Below, in pieces: positions 14,642 through 27,319 of a DNA stretch of 64,000 nt. A program made the position numbers and the translations under genes. The notes below the pieces were generated by a model. The model was not told the DNA's origin and searched no databases. It saw only the letters and a list, made by a program, of their open reading frames with translations. Numbering within the stretch: position 1 is the first letter of the stretch; the number at the start of each line of letters is the position of its first letter. Source of the DNA: Tetrahymena elliotti 4EA (Eukaryota > Ciliophora > Oligohymenophorea > Hymenostomatida > Tetrahymenidae); the NCBI GenBank assembly GCA_000231825.2, contig JH720307.1:246389-310388 (forward strand), written 5' to 3'.

Positions 14642-15235
14642 TCAGAATACCTCTTCGATTTCTTTTTCGCTGTTGTATTGTGAATTCTTGTGTTAACTCA
14701 AACGCTTGTTAAAAGTGGAGTTCAATTCGAATAATTAACCACAACTTACATTTGTTTAAGCATTTTATTCGGTTTCGAAGTAGTAGGTAACTCTTAATAT
14801 TAATTGTTGTAAACGTTGAAGCTTCAACTCAAATTTTTTAGAAATTTTCATTCCTTAGGGATTATTTTTAAACTCGTTAAGCTCGGCAAGATATTTAGAA
14901 TTGATTTCATTAATATTTTAGAATTTTAATAAACATTATTTAAGATTCTTCAAAAATTTAGAAACAACTAAATCGTGTTTGTATTTATTGATAACCTTAA
15001 AGCGTTTGAAGACAGTTAAGTCTCTTAAGATACTTTCCATATCATTGACTTCACTATCTTAGAGAGCAACCTCTTCTCTTTCGGATTCATCCATATCCTT
15101 TAAGAGACTCTCAAATGTTTAAACTCTTTATGTTTGAATATAGAGCTCAATAGATGAATAAGAGTTAATTAAATCATTAACAATGTTGTTAATTTATTTG
15201 TTTGATTCAGATGATTTAGTGCTTGTGCAGCCCAT
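14642..15235 (-). CDS. Small N-myristoylated/palmitoylated-type protein, unknown function
   Basis: A single uninterrupted frame of 197 codons plus TGA, read in code 6, with no intron. The N-terminus MGCTSTKSS fits the N-myristoylation consensus (Gly2, Thr6, Lys7) with a neighbouring Cys3 for palmitoylation. The product is therefore probably held on a membrane face by dual acylation. The rest is a charged, helix-prone sequence without membrane segments: an acidic part (DMDESEREEVALQDSE) is followed by a Lys/Leu-rich part (KRFKVINKYKHDLVVSKFL, KISKKFELKLQRLQQLIL). The protein ends EKEIEEVF. I recognise no catalytic or known interaction domain. The use of Asp, Glu, Gly and Ala codons and the sharp start and stop make this a convincing gene. 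It lies upstream of, and on the same strand as, the gamma-adaptin gene but nearly 3 kb away from its stop. Confidence 0.75.
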
Positions 15236-18222
15236 TTAAAATCGAAGGTGTAATTGTATATATTAATAGTATATTTAATGAATGTGGGAAGTGAGAAAGG
15301 GTTTTATTGATTGTTTTTTTAATCACTTTTGATTTATATTTTAATTTAATTATTATATTTTTTTCTTTTTTCAAACTATTTAGTTAGAGTTGATTGAAAT
15401 TGAAGGAGTGGGGTCATTTACTAATTAATTTAATATTTTTTTTTTGAATTTGATTACAGTTGCTCACTTAAATTAGAACTTAAGTGTTTCAAAAGAGGAG
15501 CACTGTCTTCAATAATAATTAACTTAAAGATTAACTTTTACATAAAGTAAAATAAAGAGATGAGTGCATTTTCATATTTTCTTTACGTTTGAAAAGTTTC
15601 AATGTAAACAAGAAAAGCATAATTAATCCATCCATAATAAAAGAAAACGAAGATATAAAATTAATAGCCAATAACCGCTTTTTGCTTGTAATATTTTTTT
15701 GTAATAGTTGCAAATTGGATTTTCTCAAATTTCTGTTAAAAATAAAATTTTTCGAATATATCTTTTTCTAGTAAGATTAATCAAGTCATACATACCAATT
15801 GAATCCAAATATGAAAAATATAGTAGTGCATATTTAAAAATTAGTCTTGTTAATTAATTGGTTTATTAAGAAAAATTAATTGATATTTAATGCACTATTG
15901 ATACTATTGATAGAATTTGATAATATAAAAATAAATATTAAACAAAAAACCATAGAAAAACACAGATGCACACATCGGTTCCTCTATTAAAATAAATTAG
16001 TATCAAGTGATATTGCAATAGTAACAATTAATAATTCAATTTGATTCTATTACTTTCTCTCTAATATGATACTTGCTCTAGATAAGTGAATTACTATCAT
16101 TATTCTTTTATCTTTTTTTGTAATTACTAGAAATCAAATTCTATTCTTTATGTTAGATACTGAATACTCTGTTTAATTTTATAAAATACCAACTTAATCC
16201 TCATTTATTTTTCTCAATAATTATGAGTTAGTATAGGATAAATTTATATGCATAAAATTTTTTGTTCAGTTTTGTGATTTATAAAATTTGGATATCTTTA
16301 ATCAAATTATTTTTAACTTCAAAATAAGCCTAGGTATTATTAATTAGATATTGCTTTTTCTTTTTTATACAATCGATATTGATTTGATCAAAAGATCACT
16401 CAAAATGCAAGGTCATTAACATATTAATCAGCAGTCATCAAAATTATAATTTCAAATAATCAAACTATATCTAATTACAATGATTTAGATATTAAAATTA
16501 TTCAATTATTAAAATGGGATAATCGACAAATAAGCAGCAAAGTAGATTTTTTTATTTGTTCAATATAAATACAAAATTAATTATTTTCAAAGCTAGGCTT
16601 ACCCATTTTATTGTTAAATTAAAAACTCAAAAGTTAGTCATAAAAATAAATTATTTATTTAATACTTCCTAACCAATCAGGAAAAATACAAATACTTTTC
16701 AATCTATTTTAATTTTTTAGGTCTAATTGGTGAGTAAATCTTTGAAAAAGGATTTGTTAAATTATCGAAACAAAAACTTATAAAAAATTAAATAAGAATC
16801 CAGTTCTTTCTTTCTTTTTCTGTTTGTCAATCAAGCACTTGAATCAAATCAACTAAATAATAATCGATTATATTTAATAAAACTCTAATACAGCCTAATT
16901 ATTTCTATTACTAAAATTACTTAGATCAGCTAAATTCTTATATAAGCCTGATCTTTCATGTTCTTATTCCTGCTTTAACCTGATTACTTAATATTTCTAA
17001 AAAATATAATCCTATGAATAAACTTAAATGAATAGTAGCTTAAAACTATTTTATTTTAAGAAAATTAATTTCCTCTAACATGAATGAATTTAAAACTTTG
17101 AATTTTTCAATAACCTTTAAACAAACATAGAAAATTGATTAGATTTAACTTAGATAGTTTCTTTGTCTAACCCTAAAATATAATTAAATCTTTAACAAAC
17201 CTGAAATTATTAAAAAATTGGTGATTATAGAAAAATACATTCAAATTAATATTTCTACAGTATTTTTGTCAAATATTGTTAATTTCTACTGTCTGCTAGT
17301 TTAATTTATTTAAGATAATTATTATACCTGCAAATAAATCAAATAGAATCTTAATATTGTCTATTAATATTCTTTTAGGAATGAGCAATAAAAATTAAAT
17401 TTTGTTCTTTTTCATTACTATTTTTAACTTTTTTATTGAAATACTTAAAAAAATTTTAAATATTCTTAATAATATGGAAAGATTGTTAAAAAATATTAAT
17501 AATTCCTATTTCAATTTTTAGTTATTTCACCTTTTTTTAGGGTTTTTAAATTAAATTTATGTAAAAAAAGTAAAAAATTCAGACTAAGATAGTTTTTCTA
17601 TTACAGGTAGACAAAGTAAACTCTTCCTTATGTCATTTCTCTTTTGTTTTTATTTAAAATATCAATCAATTAATTACTAATGAAAAGATAATTTTGTTTA
17701 TTTTCTAAATTATTTATTTTTTTTTCTCAAGCTTTTGCTCCATAAAAAAAGTTGGTTTTCCTAAATGTAACAATAATTAATATTCATTAAAAAATTTTAA
17801 ACGCAAAGTTAATTTAAGTCAATTTATTTTTGCCTGAAATCAAAAAGTAAAGACTGTTTATTCAAATTGCCATTTTTCTAAATTAAAAAAAACATTAACT
17901 CAAGCTAAAATGTGTTTATAAAGATTTTCTTGCATAAAATGAACATAACCTCAATGCCAAAGTATAATTCAATGCTTAGAATTGAAAGTTTTAACTATAC
18001 ATAAAAACATGTAGGCATGCATTATGACTAATTTTAGATTAAATTATAATTTCTAATTACATTAAATTTCTTGTGAGTTGATGAATTTACACTATTTTTA
18101 AATTATTTACTTTATTAAGTTACGAAACATCATAAATTATGAACTAATCCAAAGACTCACCATCCTTTAGGGAAATCTTATACAATACTGTCAAGTGATA
18201 TCTTTTTAAAACAATATTTTAA
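15236..18222. other. Long intergenic region
   Basis: About 3 kb of AT-rich DNA between two minus-strand genes. It should contain the promoter of the MGC protein (just above 15235) and the 3' UTR of gamma-adaptin (below 18223). Open frames at 15531-15728 (-), 16405-16842 (+) and 17080-17439 (+) are present, but their translations are nearly devoid of Gly, Ala and Asp and match nothing I know. A weak inverted repeat (TAGTGCAT near 15824, ATGCACTA near 15889) is visible. I see no RNA gene or mobile element. Confidence 0.5.
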
Positions 18223-21200
18223 TCATAAAAGGGATAAAAGGGAAATTAAATTTCTTACTGGTTTTCCATTTATGTTATATTAGAGACGTATTTTCATTGC
18301 TAAGCCTTTTTGTCCAGTCATTGAATTGGTAACACTCATTACCTATGTTATATTTTTTGTAATGATATTTTTAAATTATTCATTTATTATTTTGGAAAAA
18401 ATTTTAATTAAGTTAATTCTGGTTGTCTCACATTTCAAAAATACATTAAAGTAATTAGCTTAAAGCAAACAGATTCGAAGTACTAAATGGGATTTTTATA
18501 AATAAGAGCAAAGAAACTACTCATTTTAAATTTTATCATTTGAATTATGGGTAGAATTTATGTATTGATTCAGAATGGAAATTTCCTGAAGTAAAACATT
18601 TTGATGGCATTAATTTAAGTTAGACTTTAATCTTATTTTTTTTGTGTAACAAGAATAATCAAAATTCATTTGTGATGAATGTTAATAATTCTTTGAAATT
18701 TCTTATTATTTTTGTTAATAAAATATATCAGATTCCAAAAGATTTCTTTAAATAATCTAAAGGTATTCCCAGTCATAATAATTAATTAATTAATACTCTT
18801 TGTGTTTACATTCTAATATAAATTAACTAAAACACAATTTTTAGGTTATAAATACAATATCATGAATTTTAATTACTAAAAAAGTTTTTAGCATTTGTGG
18901 TAAGCAGATTGTATTTTTTATTTTAATAATCTAAAATGAATAAATAGTAATATTACTTGTACTGTATCGCTTGATGAATTAGGAGGTACTTGAGTAGATG
19001 ATATGGGATTCATAGTCAATTTATTATGCTTTTGAACAGCTACTTAGAACTGTAGTTCATTTATTATGAAATTTGTCTTGTTTCCATATTCAATTGTAAT
19101 TTCAACTGTGTCTGCTGATTACTTTTTTTAAAATAAGATTTTGATAAAAAGAGAAAATAATTAAATATTTGTTTTTTCAAAAGAGAGCATCGAACTTGTT
19201 TTGAAAAAAATTAAAATATTCGATTTATAAGAAAATAATGATAAAAATACTAACAAATATTTTTACTATTGCTTTTTTTTAATGAGTAATTTTTATAAAT
19301 TTAAAAATGTAAATGAGATCATATTTTTTTTGGTTAATCAGTATTTTTACTGATATTGCTTTTGGAATAATCTTCTTTGAAATAAAAAATAGCTAGAACA
19401 ATTTAAAAGTTAAGGCTATTTAATATAATAGCAATATGTGGCGGTAATGTGTAAATTATTATATAAACTAAAGCTTAATAAGGCAATTAATATTTTATCA
19501 TTTTGTAAGCAAACATTATTTAATTAAAAAAATTACCTTAGTGCATTTGAAAACTATCTTTATATTAGAGTCTTCTATAGCGGTAAATATATGCTTAGGT
19601 AATACAGGTTAACTAATCTACATTTCCCCAAAATCATCAAAATTATTATTTGAAGCTATTTTTGGGTTAGAAACAGGAGTAGTTATTGTCTCTTCGTCTC
19701 CTCCTAGCAAATCAATTAAATTTTTAGATTGAGATTGTTCTTTGACTGTATTTTACTAAGCAGGTGAGCTACTTTAGGTAGTTTATTGGTTCTAGTTTGA
19801 AGAAGGTAAATCATCAAGTAAGTCAGTTATTAAATTTGTTTATATTTTGCTGTCATTTTATTCTGTTGGGACTAATGATGTTCCTCCCATAATATCATTT
19901 AATAAATCTATACCATTTTATCCTCCTTGATTGGCAGAACTTGTTTTTACAGTACTAGTTCCTCCAATCAAATCATCTAAAATATTTTATTAAGCACTCT
20001 AAGCTTAATTAACAGAAGTTTGAGGAGTTTCATCATCTTCCAATAAATTTGTTTATTTATTTTAGCTTTATTCATCAACAGGTTTCCTATTTCATAAATA
20101 TTTAGATTACATATTTGATAATTCCTAGTCATTTAAAAGTATATTTTGTTTAAATAAAAAAAATAAAGGAAAAAATTATTTTCACTAATTTATTAACAGT
20201 TCAAATAGAAAACAAACAATTTTGATATCATTTTTTGGAAATAAAAAAATAGAAAAAAGTATTGCATATTGGTTTGTAAAGGATGTAACATATTTATGTT
20301 TCATAAGAGAAGTAATTAGTGTTATATTTTGGAAAACTAGATAAACTAAGAGTAGTAATATATTATTAAATCAAAAACAATTCTAGTACAATTTTTATTG
20401 ACAAAAAATTCTAAAAAATTTGATTCAAATATTACTTTTAAAACTATTGACTTGCCTTAGAATACTCAGGACTGGTCTAAAAGATATAATGGACTTAATT
20501 TTTCCATTCATTTTAAATAATATGCAAATATTCACAAGCTCTCTTTTGTACTTCAGGAGAGGTTGAAGTGGTTAATGGGTTTAAGATATTAACATAGTTT
20601 TCTAAGGTTAAGCTAGTAAATTTATAGAACAATTTCATCAAGCAGTTCATGCCATATTCTTTTACATCGTCATTTTCAATATATTTTTCAAAGACTTTCT
20701 AGACTATTTCATAAACATCTTTTTCACTAATAGAATCTTCTGATCCCTAAGTTGATGAAATCAATTTATGCCCATACTCACCAAAGCTGTATAAAGAGAC
20801 GATAGCCAAACCGGATTAATCAATTTTTTGTTTAAGAGCAAAAAATAACTTTTATACTGCATACTATTACAAGCTAGGGGAAACAGAAATTAAATTTATT
20901 AAATTATTAGTAGTATCTTCTTTTGCGTAGCTACCAGCCAAACTAAGTACTTTGATGATCTATTAAGTTAATTAATATGAAAAATAAAATTTTTTATTTT
21001 AAAAATTAAAGCTTACAGTGTCAATTTGCCATCTTCTATTTGGAGCATGAGAATCTATAATCATGCAAGTCTATTTATTAAAATTATAGAAAAATTTAAA
21101 TATTTTTTGATTAAGGGATATTTTTGTCTCAAGATTAAAAATGTAATAAAATAATTAAAAAACAAATCAATTTTTCATAATTTTCTAAAATTTTATCTTT

Positions 21201-23261
21201 TTTTACTTTTAAAACTAGTTCGGGTAAGAAGACTAATTGCTCTGGATCTATCATATGATTGAGCAATTCTTTTATAATACTTTCTACGTTCTCACTTGAG
21301 GAAACCATAAATATTAAATCAAGAGCAAGTTACTTGATTGAAACATCTTCTTCCTTCAAACATGAAATGATTGTTTGCATGTATTTCTAAACAGTTTTTA
21401 AATCATAGGTGAGAACCTTCTACAACATGTAGAGAGAAACATATTTAATATTTGGTTCTGCATTTTTTAAGAACTTTCCCAATACATTTATACATAAAAT
21501 TTTCAATGAGCTGGTACTTCCAATTTCCATGACTGTTTTTACACATTCATAAAGGACAGCACTTCCACTATTCTTATCTCCATTTGTATTAGAGGCAACC
21601 TATTGAATAAAAAAGTTGAATATGTCTTCAATTAAATTTTTCATAACTTTCATAAAAGTTCTATATCTGATCAGACAAATAAAATAATTTTTTTCTTATT
21701 ACTTCTCCCAAAATACCACTAATTTCATCTGCTACATGTTATTTGCCTTATGCCATCATTCTAAAGAATTCAAGAATACCAATTTACAAAAATGGATCAT
21801 TAACACCATTTACATCAAATTCTGCACTCATGTTGCTAATAAGAGCCTTAAGAATTTTTTTTAAAGGAGTAATGTGCTTGTAGAAATAGTTTTTATTTTC
21901 CTCATTTAAAACAACTAAAGATTTCATTAAAGACACTGTACTCAACAATACACCTATTTAAATTAAAATAAAATTTTTTATTTTAGTTCATCAATAAGCA
22001 AAATTTGTAAGATTTAAAATATAATTAAAGTATTTGTAAGATTTAAAATATTTTAGAAAAATTTTTCAAAACTCAAAAATATTAATCAAGGCATTTTAGA
22101 TTTTTTCAATATTTAAAATAAACTCAAAAATTTATTTATTGATTCAAATATCTTTTTACAGTTTGAGTATTTGAAATTTAGGATTTTGTGATTTATTGAA
22201 AAAGATGATGCTTAAACTTTAAAAATTATTTTATTGAATTTCAACTTTTCTGACTAGCTTAACAGGGAATATTTTGAAATTAAAATTTAGAATGAATATC
22301 TATTTATTTATTTTTTATAAATGTTGATTCATTTTAATGATCAAAAATCAGCTTAAATCGTATTTTTATTATTTAATTAATTTACCATGATGCTTATCTT
22401 CCATCAAGCTATCGATTTGTTAAACTATATCTGAGGTTGCTTCTGGTAATTTTTTAACCATTTTAATACAACATAATGCTACCTTCTTTTTAATAAAGGT
22501 TGAGCCTACTTAAAACAATTTCAAAAGATCAGGAATTAATTCTCTGCACATTTCTGTAGTACAAATTTCATTTAAAGCTACTATTGCTAAACTAATAACA
22601 TAATTATTCTAATTGTTTAGATAAAATATTTTACTTAAGTTTTAAAAACTAAAATTTAATATAATTTATGGTTAATTTCAATTGGTATGGTAAGTCAAGT
22701 CTAATTTGTTTAAAAATAATTGTATAATAATTTACAGTATGATTTAAGTCAATATGAATTCTATTAGTTGCCAACATTAATATTTCTGAATTTTCATGGA
22801 AAAGTTGGCAAAGACCTAAGTAACCTATTCTCTTATTTCCATAATTTGATGATGTGATTAACTTAAGGCATTCCATTTAGCCAAAATCTGTATTATGACC
22901 TAACATAGATATGTAAAGTAATTTAGCTACATCTTTTGCTCTGGTTTCTTCTTTATTTTGCTATAATTTTTATTAATGGAATTAAATAAGAGCTAAACTT
23001 TATCTGCTTTAAAAATGAAATAATTTTATATATTTTAATTCACAAATGCAGCTAAGAATTTGCTAAATTTATATTTTTTAAATTTAATAGAATTCTATTT
23101 TATACCAGGAATCTTTCTCTGATTAAAGCTTTTTCCTTATTGATTAATTCTCTTTCCTATGCAGCTGTCTTGCATTCTCTCACTTGCTTTATAACTTCTT
23201 TAAAATCATGTAAAGGGTGTTGTCTACTAACTCCTCCCTCTCCTGGCTTGCTAATACTCAT
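18223..23261 (-). CDS. AP1G1: AP-1 clathrin adaptor complex, gamma-adaptin large subunit
   Basis: Large subunit of the AP-1 adaptor that sorts cargo into clathrin vesicles at the trans-Golgi network and endosomes. The start MSISKPGEGG (CAT 23259-23261) leads into a trunk with many family signatures: KDVAKLLYISMLGHNTDFGQ, MECLKLITSSNYGNKRIGYL, NRIHIDLNHT, TEMCRELIPDLLKLF, VNGVNDPFLQIGILEFFRMM, SGSAVLYECVKTVMEI and TSPEVQKRACEYL. The hinge (about 19650-20110) carries three related acidic di-leucine motifs: ILDDLIGG, DLLNDIMGG and NLIDLLGGDEE, the last like the animal clathrin-binding LLDLLGG. The ear follows: HIFTAIEDSNIKIVFKC, TVEITIEYGNKTNF, ELQFQVAVQKHNKLTM, SSTQVPPNSS, then after a 614-nt intron VMSVTNSMTGQKGLAMKI. 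There are many introns. The exact C-terminus is unsure: unspliced it ends at 18223, while an alternative last exon would end DFPKGW at 18157 but does not keep phase. Confidence 0.93.
18343..18956 (-). other. Large intron inside the gamma-adaptin ear
   Basis: The donor GTAATATTAC follows the exon ending DTVQ, and the acceptor ACATAG precedes VMSVTNSM. Both junctions are phase 0 and restore the ear-domain beta strand. At 614 nt it is one of the longest introns seen in the window. It contains open but Gly/Ala-poor frames that are not conserved ear sequence. Confidence 0.7.
22877..22879 (-). other. TAA codon read as glutamine at a conserved site
   Basis: On the minus strand the codons GGC TAA ATG GAA TGC encode G-Q-M-E-C within DFGQMECLKL. 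Animal gamma-adaptin has HFGQLECLKL at this place. The TAA therefore sits at a conserved Gln, which fixes the ciliate nuclear code for this DNA. Confidence 0.92.
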
Positions 23262-25548
23262 TTCTTAATTTTTATTTTTGTTGCAAATATGAACTTTTAT
23301 TGAATTTTTTGAAATTGCGTTTAGAGTTTTTATCTTATGAAATTTCTCTTTCTCAATAACTTTTGATAGAAGACTCTATCTTTTATTTATTATTAGATAT
23401 TTTTTGATTTATTAAAATTGATGTTCACAAAAAAACAAACAAATAAACAAGCAAATAAATTCAAAGGCCTTCATTTATTTAACAATATTAAAACAAAGAT
23501 ATTTTTTTAATTCATTTCGAAAATAAATATATGTAAAACCTCTATTTTCATTCATTTTTCTATTGTTTATCAAAAAATATCTTTGAATTAAATCAGTGTT
23601 AATTTTTTTTGCCACTCTCATCATCAATTAGGTTTTAAATCTTATTAATTCTTTTACCAATAATTTTAATTTTTTATAAGCTAAAAGCGAGAAAAATAAT
23701 TCAAATATCTTTATCTATTTTCAAAATAAAATATTTTTGAATTTTCTTAAACATTTGATTGGACACAAAAATTTATACAAATATTAATTTTTTGACAGAT
23801 TTTTTATCATTTAAAAACTTCAGCAAGAAAACTCAAAATAAAAATGTTCAAATTCATAAATAGAAATATAAAAAAAACTATTCAATAAATAATTTATATT
23901 TGAGAGATTAATATAAAAAAATTTTTAATTTTATTCTATTCAAAAAGATTTAGTTTTTATTTAATAATATTCAAGATTTCGATTTTAGTTTATTTTTTAT
24001 GAATTGTTTTTTAGAGTTTAAATATTTTTTAGCTTGTTTGCTAGATATTATTTATTATCTTCCTTTAGTTTTAATTACTTTTTTTTTTGTCATTTATTTA
24101 ATTAGATTTTTTTGTTTTTTTTCTTGTTTAGTTTTTAATTAGAATGAATTTTTTTTCTTAACTTTTTTTGTTTATTTTTCAATTATTTCAACGAATATAT
24201 TTTAGTTGTAATTTTGATATTAAATTTATTTATTGGAAAGAAAAAGGCAGTTAGAGTAATTTTTAGACAAGCTCAAAAGCTTTAGGAAATCTCACTAGGG
24301 GTTTCTTAACTAGACTGCTAGCATATCATAGATGGGTAAAAATAAAGAGGAAAGATTGATTAAATCGATTTCCTAAGACCATCATTTATTTAAGATCTTT
24401 ATTAACAAATCTTTTTTATCAGGAGAGAATTAAAAACTTCCGGAAAATGTATCCTTCATAATTAAAGTATTAAAAACTTGTTGTTAGAGACCTGTTAATC
24501 TTTGATCTGTAAATAAATGGTTTTATCTTAGAGTGACATTTTGAAAATAATGCTATTTAGAAAGAAGAATGGAAAAAAAAATAGTTTTTGATTTTGATGT
24601 ATTAGTGGTTTTGATAGTTCCAATCAACCTATTTTAGCCGTGATTTGATTTAAAATATTTTTTAGATAATTTCTTAGAGTCTACCACTATGCGTGTTTAA
24701 GTATTTTATCGCTTAAAAGAAGTGGATTCGGGTTACCAATTTATGTGTTGCCTTATGTTTGAAAAAATTGTGCATTTGGGTAAACATCTTGATTATCTAA
24801 AGATTATTTGTTATTTTCAGTTAATTACAATTATTTAGATTTTTTAATTAATTATAATGAATCGTTGATATTTTTTAGCATAAGAATTTACACTGTTTCT
24901 TAAATTTTTCAATCAATTAATTAGCAATGTTCGATAATAAATTTTTCTTGAAATTCATTCATTTTATAAATAATTAAATCTAAAATAATTATTAAAAAGT
25001 AAAACATGTTGGAATTAAACTCATGAATACACATTCTTTAATACTTTTGCATTAATTTTAATGATAAATTGAAAATTTTTGGTAAAATTAGTTGAAAAAT
25101 CTGAATAATAATTTTTAAAAAACTCCACAATGCTGCTTGCTATCCATACCATTTTTTAGAGTGTTGATTCTTTAAAAAATCTAAAATTTTTATATTATAT
25201 GTAAAAAATATAAAGAAGGAGTTGTAAATAGAGCATTTGTTTATTATTAATAATATGAATGGATCTATATATTTATAAAAGGCATTTATTGGTTATTTGT
25301 AAGATAATTTGCTTGAAAATTCTATTTAAAATGAATGAAGATCTGTCATGTTTGTTCCTTGCATTGTTTGCTATCTTATACAACAAATATAATGAAAATT
25401 TTCTTTAGATTTCTTTTTATTATTGATCCTTGATAAAAAATAATATAAAAGTTAAAGGCATTATTAGAGATTATTAATAAAAAAATTATTAAATAAAAAA
25501 GAGAGAAGCAAGAAAAAAAGAAAGAAAATTTATATTGCGCAAAAAGAA
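23262..25548. other. Divergent intergenic region
   Basis: About 2.3 kb between the divergent starts of gamma-adaptin (-) and the 89-aa protein (+), so it should carry both promoters. It is AT-rich with long T runs near 24,080-24,180. A less AT-rich patch at about 24,240-24,400 can fold (see separate entry). No protein gene was recognised. Confidence 0.55.
24282..24376. other. Possible structured RNA or stem element
   Basis: A perfect 10-bp inverted repeat (TTAGGAAATC at 24282-24291, GATTTCCTAA at 24367-24376) encloses 75 nt that is richer in G+C than its surroundings and contains short direct and inverted CTAG motifs. It could be the closing stem of a small non-coding RNA or a chance hairpin. 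No known RNA family was recognised, and the strand is unknown. Confidence 0.2.
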
Positions 25549-25818
25549 ATGAAGTTAGATCAAATTATCAGTTATTATATTACTCCTGTCAGAAGATTCG
25601 ATAAGGACTTGACTGCTGAATAAATTTATGAATAGTATCAATAAGCTGCTCAATTCAACGAAATTGACGCTTTCACAAATATTCGTTTCCACAGAAAGTT
25701 CAAAGAATATATTCAAACTTAGGAATAATCTGACTACCTTTATGAAAAAGCCAAGCATATTTCTACCCTTGCATAGAAGATGTTTGAAAAGAAATTCCCT
25801 GAATACTACACTTAGTGA
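25549..25818 (+). CDS. Unrecognised 89-aa protein
   Basis: A compact intronless frame of 89 codons, from ATG 25549 to TGA 25816-25818, preceded by an A-rich leader (AAAAAGAA) as is usual in ciliates. The sequence starts MKLDQIISYYITPVRRFDKD and is rich in Glu, Gln, Tyr, Lys and Phe, with the patches EQIYEQYQQAAQFNEIDAF and RKFKEYIQTQEQ. It has no membrane helix and no obvious signal peptide. Codon choice and the balance of Asp/Glu/Lys look like real genes in this window. The small size and basic, aromatic composition would suit a ciliate-specific subunit of a larger complex, but nothing in the sequence proves that. Standard-code ORFs on both strands here are shadows. Confidence 0.6.
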
Positions 25819-27319
25819 AATAGTAAAAATGAATGATAAACAATCTTAGGAAATGAATAACAAATAGCCTGTTTGCTTGAAAAAATAAAATAGGAATTTG
25901 AAATATTTTTATAAGATTAAGGAACAAACTATAAGCAATAGATGATATAAATATTACTGTCTAAAGCATTAAAGATAGTGCATTTATCATTTAGAGTTCA
26001 TTTCTATTAAATTGTATACATTTAAAGTACTTGTAATTGTTAATCATATTTCCATTTTGCATAATTAATTTACTCTGACTAAAATTATTTCCTATTTCTT
26101 TCATCATTTTTCTCTTTTAAAAACGATGATGAAATACATATTTAATTTACTTATTAAATGAAACCAAATATGGTGATTTTTAATATAATATAGCAGATAT
26201 AAAATATTTTAACTTATCAAAAATACACATTATTCTATCCATTCAAACTCAATTCATATAATTATCTATAATCTACTGACTCCTTCAACGTTTCAACATA
26301 ATAAATCCTACATTAATCCAAATCATCTATTCAATCCTTATCTTCTAAGAATTTTATTGCTTTCAATATAAAAAATATCTTTTCAATTTTTAAAGGATTT
26401 GATCAATCTAATTATTGATATAATTAAGATATTTATTTAAATAAATTCTATAGAAATATTTATAAAATCATTCTAATCATTAAATATTTAATGATTACTC
26501 AAACAAGGAATTATGAGATTAAATTATTTCATCTAAAATACTTATTAATAAAAATAAATAAATAAATCAATTCATTCATTTTTAATTAATAATAAAATAT
26601 TTCACCTTTATTACTTTTTGAATAATAAAAAAATTATAAAATCAAGAGTCTTCTCAATTACTTATTTTTTAATTCGAGAATCTTAATAAAATAAATTGTG
26701 GAGATAGGTAATGCGTTATGCATAGTATTTAGTATCTAACTTAAAAATAATATTTAATTTATGTAATAGAAGAATCTACTTTTGAAGTTTAAATTTAAAT
26801 TTTCTCTTTATGAGGATATATAAATTTATTTTTAGAAAGATAATTTAAAAGTAATTCAAAATTATTTTTCTCCATTTTCATCAGGGTTAAGAGCAGGGAT
26901 TATTGTTACTTTTTATTCTTTAAATTTTATTTAAAACCATTACTGTATTTTTAAATCAGATTTGATTTAAAGAAAAGAAACCAAATAGAAAAATTAAATG
27001 GAGAGATATTATTTTCATCATAAAATAATATATATATTTGATTTAAAAATGATATTTAAACTTGTAGTCATATGTTTAAATGCCTGAAATAAAAATAAGA
27101 TGACTGACCAACACTGAAATAATTTCGAAATTACTTTACTTTTAGATAATTAAATAGAATTTTAATATACCTTATTAAAATAATGTTTAATTTAATCAAT
27201 TCATTCTTATAATTATCAGTGAAAAAAAGAACAACAATATATTATATAAGCTATTAAAAATTGCTTTATATTAAAAGGGAATAAAAGTGGAGATTATAAT
27301 AGGCAGTTTTAGTTAGTTT
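25819..27319. other. Intergenic, no gene seen
   Basis: About 1.5 kb AT-rich spacer between two + strand genes. It contains simple TAAA/TCAT runs near 26,560. Presumed 3' UTR of the 89-aa gene and promoter of the calpain gene; no conserved motif recognised. Confidence 0.6.

Noticed and set aside
15531..15771. Overlapping short ORFs on both strands
   Set aside because: No start context, no coding-like composition, no known motif; the two strands shadow each other.
16405..17439. Open + strand frame of 145 codons (16405-16842) and further open segments in the same frame to 17439
   Set aside because: The translations contain almost no Gly, Ala or Asp. Three TGA codons interrupt the frame, and another frame is also open over part of it. 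With only TGA as stop, such lengths are expected by chance in this composition.
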